Notes: a model not told the origin generated them from the sequence alone. A DNA stretch of 64,000 nucleotides from Sphingomonas yabuuchiae (GCF_014199595.1 NZ_JACHNX010000008.1:124001-188000); one strand, 5' to 3'. Counted from the stretch's first letter, positions 43,679-54,200 are shown. Made by a program: numbers and translations.

Positions 43679-46051
43679 ATGATTGCGATCGGTGATACCG
43701 AGGCGGTCCTGTTGGGTGCAGGCGCCTGTGCCCTGATCGTGATCGGCATGGTGCTGCTCTATCTGGGCGTCCGCGCCCGGGCCGAGGCGTCGACGGTGCG
43801 GCTGGAGCGGGACCGGCTCGATGCGATGCTGCGCGCCGGCCCTGCCCAGGCGATGGTGATCCGCAGCGACGGGCGGATCGAAATGCCCCGGCGGCTGGCC
43901 GACTGGCTGGGGCTGGCCGATGTGGCGCGCTTCCTCGAGGAACTGGCCTATGAAGACGCCGGGCTTACGCCTGAGGACAAGGCGCTGCTCGCCGCCGATC
44001 TGAACGCCGCGCAGAAGACCGGACGCCGTTTCCGCCGGATCGTCCGGCCGCAGGGATCGGTGCGCACCCTGCTGTTCGACGGTGCCCGCGCGCCCGCGCA
44101 TCAGGGCGCGGCCGGGGAGGTCGTCATCTGGGTCTTCGACATGACCGAGACGCAGGACGAGATCGTCCGGCTCGACGGCGAGGCAAAGCGCCTCGGCGAC
44201 GCCTTCCAGGCGCTGACCGGGCTGATCGAGGCCGCCCCGCTGCCCATGTGGTATCGCGGCGCCGATCTGCGCCTCGCCATGGTCAACACCGCCTATGTCG
44301 AAGCGGTCGAGGGACGGGACGCCGCCGATGTCGTCGGGCGCGGCCTGGAACTGGTCGAGGGGTCGGGGCGCGGTGGTCCGCTGGCGGGCGCGGCGGCGGC
44401 GCGTGATCAGGGGCGGCCGCACGAGCAGGTCCTGCCCGCCACCATCGACGGCGCGCGCCGGGCGCTACGCATCTTCGACGTGCCGCTGCCGACCGGCGGC
44501 ATCGCGGGCTTCGCCGTCGATATCGAGGATCTGGAACAGTCGCGCGCGGGCGCCAAGCGCTTTGCCGAGGCGCAGCGCGCGATGCTCGACCGGCTGTCGG
44601 CGGCGGTCGCGCATTTCGGGCCGGATCGCGGCCTCGTCTTCTGCAACCAGCCCTTCCGCCGCATGTTCGCAATGCGCGCCGAGTGGCTGGCCGACCATCC
44701 CGAATTCGACCGTATCCTGGAGCGGATGCGCGAGGCCAATCGCAGCCCCGAAGTCCGCGACTTCCCCGGCTGGAAGGCGGAGCGCGTCGGCTGGTTTCGC
44801 CAGGCGAGCGGCGGGATCGAGGAGCAATGGCATCTGCCGGGCGGCACGCATTTGCGCGTCGTGGCGCAGCCGTTGCCCGACGGCGGCCTGTTGATGATCT
44901 TCGAGGATCGGACCGAGGAGGTGCAGCTGGCCTCCGCGCGCGACACGCTGTTGCGTGTGCGGACCGCGACCTTCGACAATCTGTTCGAGGCGCTGGGCGT
45001 CTTCGCCGCCGATGGTCGGTTGCAGCTGTGGAACAACCGCTTCCGCGCGCTCTGGGGTCTGGAGGAGGATTTCCTGACCAGCCATCCGCGTGTCGATGCC
45101 TTTGCCGAGCGCGTGGCGGAGCGGCTGGCGACGCCGGGACGCTCGGCGCTGATCGTCGATCTGGTCCGCTCCGCGACGATCGAGCGGCAGCAGCGCGGCG
45201 GGCGCGTCGCCTTCGCCGATGGGCGACATTTCGAGTTTGCGGGCGTGCCGCTGCCCGATGGCAATGCGCTGTTCACGCTGCTCGACATCACGGACAGCCG
45301 CCGCGCCGAACAAGCCTTGCGGGATCGCGCCGATGCGCTGGAGGCGGCGGACAAGGTCAAGACCGCCTTCGTCGCTAATATGAGCTATGAGCTGCGCACG
45401 CCGCTGACCTCGATCAGCGGTTTTGCCGAGATGCTGCATGGCGGTTTCGCCGGACCATTGCCGGAGACGGCGACGAGCTATGTCGAGGCGATCCTCGAAT
45501 CCACGGAGCGGCTGGGCCTGCTGGTCGACGATGTGCTCGACCTGACCCGCGACCAGGCGGATGGCGGCATCGCACGCGAGGATGTCGAACTGGCCCGCGT
45601 CGCGCGGGCGGCGGCCGATACGATCCGGCCGATCGCGGGACGCCGCAAGCTCGACTTCGCGGTCGAGGTGCATCGCTCGCTCGGCCGGATCACCGGCGAC
45701 CGCCGCCGGTTGCAGGAGACGATCGAGCATCTGCTGCGCCATGCGGTCGAACAGACGCCGGAGGGCGGACGCATCCTGCTCCACGCCGATGGTGATTCGG
45801 CGCGGGCGCGGATCGTGGTATCGGACGACGGGCAGGGCATGGACCAGGAAGCCGTCGCGCGCGCCTTCGATCGTTTTGCCGAGCCGGGCATCAAGGCGAC
45901 CGGCGAGCGTGCGCTGGGCCTCGGCCTGCCGCTCGCCAAGAAATTCGTCGAGGCGCATGGCGGCACCGTCACCCTGCTGTCCGAACCGGGTGAGGGCACG
46001 CTGGTCACCGTCGAACTGCCCCGGCGCGTGGCGGAAAAGGAAAATCCATGA
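43679..46051 (+). CDS. divL: DivL-type tyrosine-bearing sensor kinase homologue
   Basis: In Caulobacter DivL senses DivK~P and controls CckA and so CtrA phosphorylation. This 790-residue protein has an N-terminal membrane helix (about 8-29), several PAS-like domains (30-550), a dimerisation helix pair and a HATPase-like domain (about 670-785). The H box is MSYELRTPL, with Tyr570 replacing His, exactly as in Caulobacter DivL (Tyr550). In the ATPase domain the N-box Asn is replaced by His688 (LLRHAVEQT), while DDGQGM and LGLGLPLAKK remain, so ATP use is doubtful. It heads a run of overlapping genes starting with tsaE. Confidence 0.9.
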   Translation: MIAIGDTEAVLLGAGACALIVIGMVLLYLGVRARAEASTVRLERDRLDAMLRAGPAQAMVIRSDGRIEMPRRLADWLGLADVARFLEELAYEDAGLTPEDKALLAADLNAAQKTGRRFRRIVRPQGSVRTLLFDGARAPAHQGAAGEVVIWVFDMTETQDEIVRLDGEAKRLGDAFQALTGLIEAAPLPMWYRGADLRLAMVNTAYVEAVEGRDAADVVGRGLELVEGSGRGGPLAGAAAARDQGRPHEQVLPATIDGARRALRIFDVPLPTGGIAGFAVDIEDLEQSRAGAKRFAEAQRAMLDRLSAAVAHFGPDRGLVFCNQPFRRMFAMRAEWLADHPEFDRILERMREANRSPEVRDFPGWKAERVGWFRQASGGIEEQWHLPGGTHLRVVAQPLPDGGLLMIFEDRTEEVQLASARDTLLRVRTATFDNLFEALGVFAADGRLQLWNNRFRALWGLEEDFLTSHPRVDAFAERVAERLATPGRSALIVDLVRSATIERQQRGGRVAFADGRHFEFAGVPLPDGNALFTLLDITDSRRAEQALRDRADALEAADKVKTAFVANMSYELRTPLTSISGFAEMLHGGFAGPLPETATSYVEAILESTERLGLLVDDVLDLTRDQADGGIAREDVELARVARAAADTIRPIAGRRKLDFAVEVHRSLGRITGDRRRLQETIEHLLRHAVEQTPEGGRILLHADGDSARARIVVSDDGQGMDQEAVARAFDRFAEPGIKATGERALGLGLPLAKKFVEAHGGTVTLLSEPGEGTLVTVELPRRVAEKENP

Positions 46052-46494
46052 CGATCCGGCTGGCCGATGCCGCCGCCACCGAGGAATTCGGACGTAGGCT
46101 GGCAGCGCATCTCCGCCCCGGCGATGTGGTGACGCTGACCGGTACGCTGGGGGCGGGCAAGACCAGCCTGGCGCGCGGGCTGCTCGCCGCGCTCGGCCTG
46201 CCCGGTGAGGCCCCGTCCCCGAGCTTTGCCATCGTCCAGCCCTATGCCCCGCCCGAAACCGCGATCCCCATCCTGCATGTCGATCTCTATCGCCTCGACG
46301 GGCCGGAGCAGATGGAGGAACTGGGGCTGGACGAGGCACTGTGGGACTCCGCACTGATCGTCGAATGGCCCGACCGGGCAGGCGAGGGCGCCTGGCCGCA
46401 GGCGCTGGCGCTGACCATCGCGATGGATCCGGGCGGCGGACGTATCTTGACAGCACAGGTCCCCTCGGGCTGGGAAAACCGATGGCCGATATGA
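46048..46494 (+). CDS. tsaE: tRNA N6-threonylcarbamoyladenosine synthesis ATPase TsaE
   Basis: TsaE is the ATPase subunit that works with TsaB and TsaD to make t6A37 in ANN-decoding tRNAs. The 148-residue protein has a P-loop at residues 32-40 (GTLGAGKTS), the PSPSFAIV segment, HVDLYRL and the VEWPDRAG motif. It overlaps divL upstream by 4 bp and amgK downstream by 13 bp. No tsaB or tsaD gene is in the window. Confidence 0.96.
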   Translation: MTIRLADAAATEEFGRRLAAHLRPGDVVTLTGTLGAGKTSLARGLLAALGLPGEAPSPSFAIVQPYAPPETAIPILHVDLYRLDGPEQMEELGLDEALWDSALIVEWPDRAGEGAWPQALALTIAMDPGGGRILTAQVPSGWENRWPI

Positions 46495-47459
46495 CCCCTC
46501 CGGCGGATGCGCCCGCCTTTCTGACGACGCTGGGATGGGAGGGGGCGGTGATCGCCCCGCTCGCCGGAGACGCCTCGTTCCGCCGTTATTTCCGGGTGAC
46601 GCAGGGGGGGCGCCGCGCCGTCCTGATGGACGCGCCGCCGCCGCATGAGGACCCGCGTCCCTTCATCGCCATCGCCCGCTGGCTGGTCGGTAAGGGCTTT
46701 GCCGCGCCGACGATCCTGGGTGCGGACGAGGAACGCGGCCTCGTCCTGATCGAGGATTTCGGCGACGACCGGATGCGGGAGGCGATCGAGTCCGATCCCG
46801 ATGCGACGGTGCAACTCTACAGCGATGCGGTCGACCTGCTGGCCGCGCTGCGCAACCATGCGCCCGAGGGGCTGGCGCCCTATGACACCGCCGTCCTTCA
46901 CCGGGAGGCGGCGCTCCTGCCCGAATGGTACACGCCCGCTGTCGGCCTGGATGTCGACGGCGAGGGTTATCGCGCCGCCTGGGACCAGGTGTTCGCCCAT
47001 GCGCTGACAGACAAGCCCGTCACCGTGCTGCGCGATTATCATGTCGAGAACCTGATGCTGGTCGGGCCCGGGCGGACGCTCGGCTTGCTCGACTTCCAGG
47101 ACGCGCTGGCCGGGCATCCGGCCTATGACCTCGTCTCGCTGCTCCAAGATGCGCGGCGCGATGTCGAGCCCTCGATCGAAGAGGCGATGCTCAAGCGCTA
47201 TCTGGCCGCGACCGGCGAAGGCGAAGCCTTCCTGAACGCCTATCACGTGCTGGGTGCCCAGCGGAATGCCAAGATCGTCGGCATTTTCACCCGCCTCTGG
47301 AAGCGCGACGGCAAGCCACGTTATGCTGCGCTGTGCCCGCGCGTCTGGGCCTATCTGGAACGCGATCTGTCGCAGCCGGTGCTGGCGCCGGTGGCCGCCT
47401 GGTTCGATGACAATGTGCCGCCCGAGCTGCGCGGCGACCCGAAGGTACTGTCCCGATGA
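46482..47459 (+). CDS. amgK: N-acetylmuramate/N-acetylglucosamine anomeric kinase AmgK
   Basis: AmgK phosphorylates the anomeric carbon of MurNAc (and GlcNAc), feeding MurU in cell-wall recycling; this route lowers fosfomycin sensitivity in bacteria that have it. The 325-residue protein has the aminoglycoside-phosphotransferase fold: GDASFRRYFRV near the N-terminus, VLIEDFGDDRM, and the catalytic VLRDYHVENLML and GLLDFQDALAGHPAYDL motifs. The ATG at 46482 overlaps tsaE by 13 bp. It is coupled to murU by a 4-bp overlap, which strongly supports the assignment. Confidence 0.92.
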   Translation: MADMTPPADAPAFLTTLGWEGAVIAPLAGDASFRRYFRVTQGGRRAVLMDAPPPHEDPRPFIAIARWLVGKGFAAPTILGADEERGLVLIEDFGDDRMREAIESDPDATVQLYSDAVDLLAALRNHAPEGLAPYDTAVLHREAALLPEWYTPAVGLDVDGEGYRAAWDQVFAHALTDKPVTVLRDYHVENLMLVGPGRTLGLLDFQDALAGHPAYDLVSLLQDARRDVEPSIEEAMLKRYLAATGEGEAFLNAYHVLGAQRNAKIVGIFTRLWKRDGKPRYAALCPRVWAYLERDLSQPVLAPVAAWFDDNVPPELRGDPKVLSR

Positions 47460-48211
47460 CTCGGCAACTCTCGCTTCGTCCCACGCCTTCGGGCCGGGTG
47501 CCGCGCACCGCGATGGTGATGGCGGCGGGGCTGGGCAAGCGGATGCGTCCGCTGACCGCCACGCGCCCCAAACCGCTGGTATCGGTGGCGGGCAAGCCGT
47601 TGATCGACCATGTCTTCGACCGGCTGGTCGCGGCGGGGATCGAGCGGGCGGTGGTCAATGTCCACTATCTCGCCGACCAGCTGGAAGCGCATCTGAAGGA
47701 TCGCTTTCCGGGGATCGAAGTCATTATTTCGGACGAGCGCGAGCAATTGCTCGAAACCGGCGGCGGGCTGGTCAAGGCCAGGCCCCTGCTGGGCGACGAT
47801 CCGATCCTGGTCGTCAACAGCGACAATCTGTGGATCGACGGACCGGTCGACGCGATCCGCCTGCTCGCCTCGCGCTGGGACGAGGCGACGATGGACGCGC
47901 TCCTCCTGATGGTGCCGCTGGCGCGGGCGCACAATCATGACGGGCAGGGCGACTTTTACCTTGGCGCCGATGGCCGGATCACCGCGCGGCGTCAGCGCGG
48001 CCGGGTCGCGCCTTTTTCCTATACCGGGCTCCAGATCCTGCACCCGCGCCTGATCGCCGACGCACCCGAGGGGCCCTTCTCGACCAACCTGTTCTGGAAC
48101 CGCACGATCGAGGCGGAGCGCGCTTTCGGGCAGGTGCATCAGGGGCTGTGGTTCGATGTCGGCACCCCGCGCGCCATCCCGCAGACGGAGCTGATCCTCG
48201 CGGATGGGTGA
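47456..48211 (+). CDS. murU: N-acetylmuramate-1-phosphate uridylyltransferase MurU
   Basis: MurU converts MurNAc-1-phosphate and UTP to UDP-MurNAc, bypassing the early Mur steps. The 251-residue nucleotidyltransferase has the signature AMVMAAGLGKRMRPLTATRPKPL, the DEREQLLETGGGLVKA segment and VVNSDNLW for metal binding. It follows amgK with a 4-bp overlap and its end overlaps addB by 8 bp. The family also includes mannose-1-phosphate guanylyltransferases, but the AmgK partnership makes MurU the better call. Confidence 0.92.
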   Translation: MTRQLSLRPTPSGRVPRTAMVMAAGLGKRMRPLTATRPKPLVSVAGKPLIDHVFDRLVAAGIERAVVNVHYLADQLEAHLKDRFPGIEVIISDEREQLLETGGGLVKARPLLGDDPILVVNSDNLWIDGPVDAIRLLASRWDEATMDALLLMVPLARAHNHDGQGDFYLGADGRITARRQRGRVAPFSYTGLQILHPRLIADAPEGPFSTNLFWNRTIEAERAFGQVHQGLWFDVGTPRAIPQTELILADG

Positions 48212-51158
48212 GCCACGCCGCCCGAGGCTGCACACCATTCCGGCGCATCGTGGATTTGCCGATGCGCTGGTCGCCGGGCTGATGCGGCGCAGCGGGGGCG
48301 ATCCGCTGACGCTGGCGCAGGGCATGATCCTGCTGCCGACCAATCGCGGCGTCCGCGCGGTCACCGAGGCGTTCGTCCGCGCGAGCGGCGGCGGCCTGAT
48401 CCTGCCGCGCATGGTCGCGCTGGGCGACCCCGAACTGGGCGAAGCGGCGGGCTCCGCGCTCGACCCCGCCGATGCCGAAGCACCCCCGCCGCCCGCCATC
48501 GCACCCTCGGCGCGCCGGATGATCCTGGCGCGGCTGGTCGAGCAGGAGCGGCAACGCGCGGGCCAGCCGGTGACGGCGGCCGAGGCCGTTCGGCTGGCGG
48601 GCGATCTAGCCCGTACGCTGGACCAGATGCTGGTCGAGGAGGTCGATCCGGCCGAACTCGCCGCGCTCGACCTGGGCCCCGAGCTGACCGAGCATTGGCA
48701 GTCGGCGCTGGCGACTTTTTCGGTGGTGCTCGACCGCTGGCCTGCGGTGCTGGAGCGGATGGGACGGATCGATGCGGCGAAGCGCCGCACCCTGCTGCTC
48801 GACCGGACGGCCAAGCGCTGGGCGCAGGCGCAGCCCGCCGGGTTCGTCTGTGCGGCGGGTGTCACCGATACCGCGCCTGCGGTCGCGCGGCTGCTGCGCT
48901 GCGTGTCGGAGATGCCGGGCGGCTCGGTAGTGTTCGCCGGGCTGGACCTGACCATGCCCGACGCGGAATGGGATGCGCTGGGCCCCCATAAGCCCGATCC
49001 CGAGACGGGCCGCACCCGCCGCTCGATAGAGACGCACCCGCAATATTCGCTGAAACTGCTGCTCGACCGGATGGGCGTCGGGCGCGGCGAGGTGACGGTG
49101 TGGCGCGGCGGCGGGGACTATGACGCGGGGGCCGCGCGAGGCCGTGCCATCGCCAATGCCATGGCCCCGGCCGACTTTACCGGCAAATGGACCGATCTGC
49201 CCGCCGAGGATCGGCGGCTGTCGGGTGTCTCCACCATCGAGCTCGCCACCCCCGCCGAAGAGGCACAGGCCATCGCGCTGGCGCTGCGCGAGGCGGTCGA
49301 GGAGCCGGGTCGTACCGCCGCGCTCGTCACCCCCGACCGCGCGTTGGCGCGGCGCGTGGCGGCGCATTGTCGGCGCTGGAACATCCTGATCGACGATACG
49401 GCGGGGCGGCCGCTTTCGATCCTGTTGCCGGGCACCTTCCTGCTGCAACTGGCCGAGGCAGCGGCGCAGCATTTCGCGCCATTGCCGCTGCTCGCTCTGC
49501 TCAAGCACCCGCTGATCCGGGGCGAGATGGAGCGGGTGGAGTGGCTTGACGGCGTCCGTGCGCTCGACCGGGCGCTCAGGGGGCCGCGCCCGGCGCCGGG
49601 GCTCGACGGCATCGCCGCGCATGTCGCCGACAAGCCCACGGCTTCCGCCTTCTGGGCCAAGGCCGCGCCGATGCTGGAAGCGGTCGGACGGACCTTTGGC
49701 GACGGGCCGCAGGGGTTGCGCAGCCTGCTCGCCTGTCTGCGCGAATGCGGGCAGACCCTGTGCGGCGATGCGCTATGGACCGGCCCCGCCGGGCGCGCGG
49801 CAGCGGAGTTCCTGGCGGGTTATGAGGAGGAGGCCGATCACGGCCCCGCCCGGGTCGATCCCGCCGAGTTGCCCGCGCTGCTTCGCAGCCTGTTCGACGA
49901 GATCGCGATCCGCGCCATTCCGCGTGAAGGCCAGCATCCCCGCCTCGCCATCTATGGGCCGATCGAGGCGCGTCTTCAGACCGCCGACTTGATGATTGCG
50001 GGCGGCCTGAACGAAGGAGTCTGGCCGGGGCGGCCTGCGCCGGACCCGTGGCTGGCGCCGCGTATCCGCTCGCTTTTGGGGCTGGTCGGGCTGGAGCAGC
50101 GGATCGGCATCGCCGCGCATGATCTGGCACAGGCGATGGGGGCTCCCCGCGCGATCCTGACCCGCGCGCGCCGCGATGCGAGCGGACCGACCCTGGCCTC
50201 GCGCTTCTGGTTGCGGCTTCAGGCGATGGCGGGCGAGCGGTTCGAGGCGCATCCTTCGCTGGCGCGCTGGGCGGTCGAACTCGACCGACCGGTCGATTAC
50301 GCGCCCGTCGACCGGCCCGCGCCCAAGCCCCCCGCTGCGCTCCGGCCCACCACGATCTCGGTGACCGAGGTCGACCGGCTCAAGGCCGACCCTTACGCCT
50401 TCTACGCGCGCCGGGTGCTGCGCCTGTCACCGCTCGACCCGGTGGATGCCGACCCCAGCGCGGCGTGGCGCGGCACCGCCGTCCACGACATATTGGAGAT
50501 GTGGTGGAAGGAGGACGCTTGCGATGTCGAGGCGCTGCGCCCCCGTGCGCTGGCGATGCTGCGCGACCAGCGGACCCATCCGATGATGCGCGCCTTGTGG
50601 CAGCCCCGACTGATCGAGGCGATCGACTGGATCGCCGCCGAGGTCGCCGCCAAGGCGGGTGAGGGCCGCCATGTCCTGAGCGCCGAGGGCAAGGGAGAGG
50701 CCAAGCTGGCGGGCGTGACGCTGACCGGCCGGTTCGACCGGATCGACAAGGCGGCGGACGGGTCGCTGGTGGTGATCGACTACAAGACCGGCAAGCCGCC
50801 CTCCACGACGGCGGTGCGCGAAGGGTTCAGCCTGCAACTCGGCCTGCTCGGTCTGATCGCCGAGCGGGGCGGGTTCGAGGGCGTGTCCGGCAAGGCGGGC
50901 GGGTTCGAATATTGGTCGCTGGGACGCGGGCGCGAGGGGCTGGGCTATATCGCCACCCCGGTCGACCCCGATGGCAAGCGCGAACGCATCCGGACCGACG
51001 AGTTCGTATCCATCGCGGCGGCGAACTTCGCCGACGCGGCGGGGCAATGGCTGACGGGCGATGCGCCGTTTACCGCCAAGCTGGTGCCCGAATATGCGCC
51101 CTATGCGGAATATGACCAGCTGATGCGGCGGGATGAATGGTATGGCCGTGATCGGTAA
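48204..51158 (+). CDS. addB: AddB subunit of the AddAB helicase-nuclease
   Basis: AddAB processes double-strand breaks for RecA loading and recognises Chi-like sites. The 984-residue protein begins with an inactivated-helicase-like region. Unlike Bacillus AddB, no N-terminal GxxGxGKT Walker A motif is visible (LPTNRGVRAVTEAF stands near that position), as is usual in alphaproteobacteria. The C-terminal 260 residues hold a RecB-type nuclease domain, including WRGTAVHDILE and the catalytic VVIDYKTGKPPS. It overlaps murU by 8 bp and is followed by addA after a repeat-bearing gap. Confidence 0.94.
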   Translation: MGEPRRPRLHTIPAHRGFADALVAGLMRRSGGDPLTLAQGMILLPTNRGVRAVTEAFVRASGGGLILPRMVALGDPELGEAAGSALDPADAEAPPPPAIAPSARRMILARLVEQERQRAGQPVTAAEAVRLAGDLARTLDQMLVEEVDPAELAALDLGPELTEHWQSALATFSVVLDRWPAVLERMGRIDAAKRRTLLLDRTAKRWAQAQPAGFVCAAGVTDTAPAVARLLRCVSEMPGGSVVFAGLDLTMPDAEWDALGPHKPDPETGRTRRSIETHPQYSLKLLLDRMGVGRGEVTVWRGGGDYDAGAARGRAIANAMAPADFTGKWTDLPAEDRRLSGVSTIELATPAEEAQAIALALREAVEEPGRTAALVTPDRALARRVAAHCRRWNILIDDTAGRPLSILLPGTFLLQLAEAAAQHFAPLPLLALLKHPLIRGEMERVEWLDGVRALDRALRGPRPAPGLDGIAAHVADKPTASAFWAKAAPMLEAVGRTFGDGPQGLRSLLACLRECGQTLCGDALWTGPAGRAAAEFLAGYEEEADHGPARVDPAELPALLRSLFDEIAIRAIPREGQHPRLAIYGPIEARLQTADLMIAGGLNEGVWPGRPAPDPWLAPRIRSLLGLVGLEQRIGIAAHDLAQAMGAPRAILTRARRDASGPTLASRFWLRLQAMAGERFEAHPSLARWAVELDRPVDYAPVDRPAPKPPAALRPTTISVTEVDRLKADPYAFYARRVLRLSPLDPVDADPSAAWRGTAVHDILEMWWKEDACDVEALRPRALAMLRDQRTHPMMRALWQPRLIEAIDWIAAEVAAKAGEGRHVLSAEGKGEAKLAGVTLTGRFDRIDKAADGSLVVIDYKTGKPPSTTAVREGFSLQLGLLGLIAERGGFEGVSGKAGGFEYWSLGRGREGLGYIATPVDPDGKRERIRTDEFVSIAAANFADAAGQWLTGDAPFTAKLVPEYAPYAEYDQLMRRDEWYGRDR

Positions 51159-51172
51159 TGTTTTCCCTTGGC

Positions 51173-51245
51173 CTTCAACTTCGCTCAGGCTGAACGGGGT
51201 GTGGGGATTGTCTACAACGGCCGTTCACGCAGAGCGAAGTCGAAG
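51173..51245. repeat. Inverted repeat, CTTCGAC family (copy 3)
   Basis: CTTCAACTTCGCTCAGGCTGAACGG (51173-51197) and CCGTTCACGCAGAGCGAAGTCGAAG (51221-51245) form an imperfect inverted repeat like the one at 18150-18222. It lies between addB and addA. The addA reading frame stays open through it, so an upstream start at 51168 would translate the repeat. Confidence 0.8.
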
Positions 51246-51263
51246 CGCACGGGATTCGGCCGC

Positions 51264-54200
51264 ATGAGCGCCCGCCCCATGGCCAACCTCCCCCCGCTGA
51301 AAGGCGATCAGGCCGCCGCGAGCGACCCCGCCGCGCATGTCTGGCTGTCCGCTTCGGCGGGCACGGGCAAGACGCAGGTGCTCGCCGCCCGCGTGTTCCG
51401 CCTGCTGCTGCGCGGCGTCGCGCCCGAGGCGATTCTGTGCCTGACCTTCACCAAGGCCGGGGCCGCCGAAATGGCGCAGCGGATCAACGGCCGCCTCGCC
51501 GCCTGGGTGCGGATGCCCGAGACCGAGCTGTTCCGCGACCTGAAGGCGCTGGGCGAAACGCCGACGCCGGACCTGCGCGACCGGGCGCGGACCCTGTTCG
51601 CCCGCGTGCTCGACGCGCCGGGCGGCGGCCTGCGCATCCAGACTATTCATGGCTTCTGCCAGGGGCTGCTCGCGGCCTTTCCGGTCGAGGCCGGGCTTGC
51701 GCCGGGCTTCCGACCGCTGGAAGCGCGCGAGGAAGCCGTGCTGGCGCGTGAGGCCTTGGCGCGGATGCTGGAAACCGCCGAGCGCGAGGGCCGTGTCGGC
51801 CCGGTCGAGACGGTCGGCGCACTCTCGCTGCGGCTGGGCGAGGGCGGGGCGGAGGGCTTCCTCGCTGCCTGCGCCCGCGCGCCGGGTGCGCTGGAGGCGC
51901 TGCCCACCGGTATCCAGCCCTGGCTCCGCCGCGCGCTCGATCTGCCGTCGGGGGATATCGACGAGGCGATTGCCGAGGGTGTCGAGGAGATCGACGAGGA
52001 CGTGGTCGTCCGTCTGACTGGGGCGAACCGCGCCTGGGGCACCGCGACCGGCGACAAGGCGGCGACGACGCTGGAACGCTGGATCGGCAGCGACCGGGCG
52101 GGGCGGGTGGCGCTGCTCGAAGAATTGATGGGCACGGTCTTCACCGCCAAGGGCGAACCGCGCAAGGCGTCCAAGAAGCTGACCGACGCCGATCCCGATT
52201 ATGAGGACATGGCGCGCGAGCTGGGCGAGACCTGCCGCCATTTGCTGGGTCTGGCGGCGCGGGCGCGTCATGCCGATCTGCTCGCCGACGCGCTGAGCGT
52301 GGGGCGTGACTATGCGCGCGCCTATACCTTGTCGAAGCGCGCCATCGGGGCGGTCGATTTCGACGACCTGATCCGCACCACCGTCGAGCTGCTGGAGCGG
52401 CCCGGTATCGGTGAATGGGTCCGCTACAAGCTCGACCAGGTGACCGAACATGTCCTGATCGACGAGGCGCAGGACACCAACGCGCATCAGTGGCGGATCG
52501 TGCGCGCGCTGGCCGACGAGTTCTTCGTCGGGCGCGGCCTCTATGCGCCGTCCACTCGGACGCTGTTCACTGTAGGCGATCACAAACAGGCGATCTTCGG
52601 TTTCCAGGGCACCGACCCGATCAACTTCCAGGCGGCCGAGCTGCATTTCTCGCGCCGCGCGGACGAGGTGGCGGGCGACGACGAATGGCCGCCCGAAGAG
52701 CGCGGCCTGCCGTTCAACCAGTTGTCGCTGACCCACAGTTTTCGTTCGACCACGCCGATCCTGGAGTTCGTCGATGCCGCCATCGAGGCGCTGGGCGAAC
52801 CGGGCATGGGCATGGCGGGCGAAGTGGAGCGCCATGCCAGCGAGGTGAAGGGCCCCGGCCGCGTCATGCTCTGGCCGCCGGTCGTGGCGGGCGGTAGCGA
52901 CGAGGATGAGGAAGGCTGGATCGACGATGCGGTGCGCAAAGTGGCGACCGATATCGCGCGCGCCGTCCGTCGCTGGCTGGACGACGGTGTCATGCTGGAG
53001 AGCAAGGGACGCCGTCTGGAGCCGCAGGACATCATGATCCTGGTCAAGCGGCGCGGCGACCTCGCGTCGCTGATCGTCGCGCGGCTCTATGCCGAGGGAG
53101 TGCCGGTGGCGGGTGTCGACCGACTGCGGCTGAACGCGCCGCTGGCGGTACAGGATCTGCTGGCGACGGTGCGGTTCGCGCTTCAGCCCGAGGACGACCT
53201 GTCGCTGGCGTCGCTGCTGGTATCGCCGCTGATCGGCTGGTCGCAGGATCGGTTGATGGCGGCCGGGCACCGGGCGCGGGGATCGCTCTGGGCGCATCTG
53301 ACGCGAACCTTGCCCACCGAAGATTTGGCCCCGCTCCGCCAGATGCTGGCACGTGCCGATGTGTCGACGCCCTACCAGTTTCTGGAGGAATTGCTGTCCG
53401 GGCCGCTCGACGGGCGGCGCAAGCTGATCCGGCGGCTGGGGACCGAGGCGCGCGATCCGATCGAGGAACTGCTCAACGCCGCGCTGACCTTCGAGAGTAC
53501 GACGACGCCCTCGCTCCAGCGGTTCCTCGACTGGTTCGATCGCGGCGATGTCGAGATCGTGCGCGATCCGTCCGCGCCGCTCGACGCCGTGCGGGTGATG
53601 ACCGCGCATGGTTCCAAGGGGTTGCAGGCGCCGCTCGTCATCCTGGCCGACGCGACCGCCGATCCGACCGCAAGCCCCCGCTCGATCCTGCGCTGGACGC
53701 CAGAGCCGGGGGCATTGCCGATCCCGGTCTTCCCGCCGCGCGCCGAGGAACGGGGCGGGCCGCTGGATGCCGTCGCGGCCGAGATCGCCGCGCGCGAACT
53801 GGCCGAGCATTGGCGGCTCTTTTACGTCGCGGCGACGCGGGCGGAGGAGCAACTGGTGGTCGCGGGTGCGCTGGGCAAGCGGGCGGCGGGCGTGCCGCCG
53901 ATGCACAGCTGGTACGCGACCTGCGCCCGCGCGATGACCGCGCTGGGCGTGCCCGAGGTCGAGCCGGGCGACGGCCAGTCACGCCAGTTCCTCGGCACCC
54001 TGCCACAGCCGCCGGTCGCGGCCCGCCCCGGCATCATGGTCGTGGCGACGGCGCGGGACGAGACGCGGCTGCCCGACTGGGTTCATGCGCCCGCGCCGCA
54101 GGAGTCGCGGCCGCCGCGCCCGCTCGCACCGTCGCAGCTGGGCGAGGACATGGTCGCCGATCCGCCCCCCACGCCCGCGATGCGCGCCGCCGCCGAGCGG

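Noticed and set aside
51225..53906. Open frame of 893 codons antisense to addA
   Set aside because: AddA motifs are clear on the plus strand. The antisense product is a Arg/Gln/His-rich shadow.
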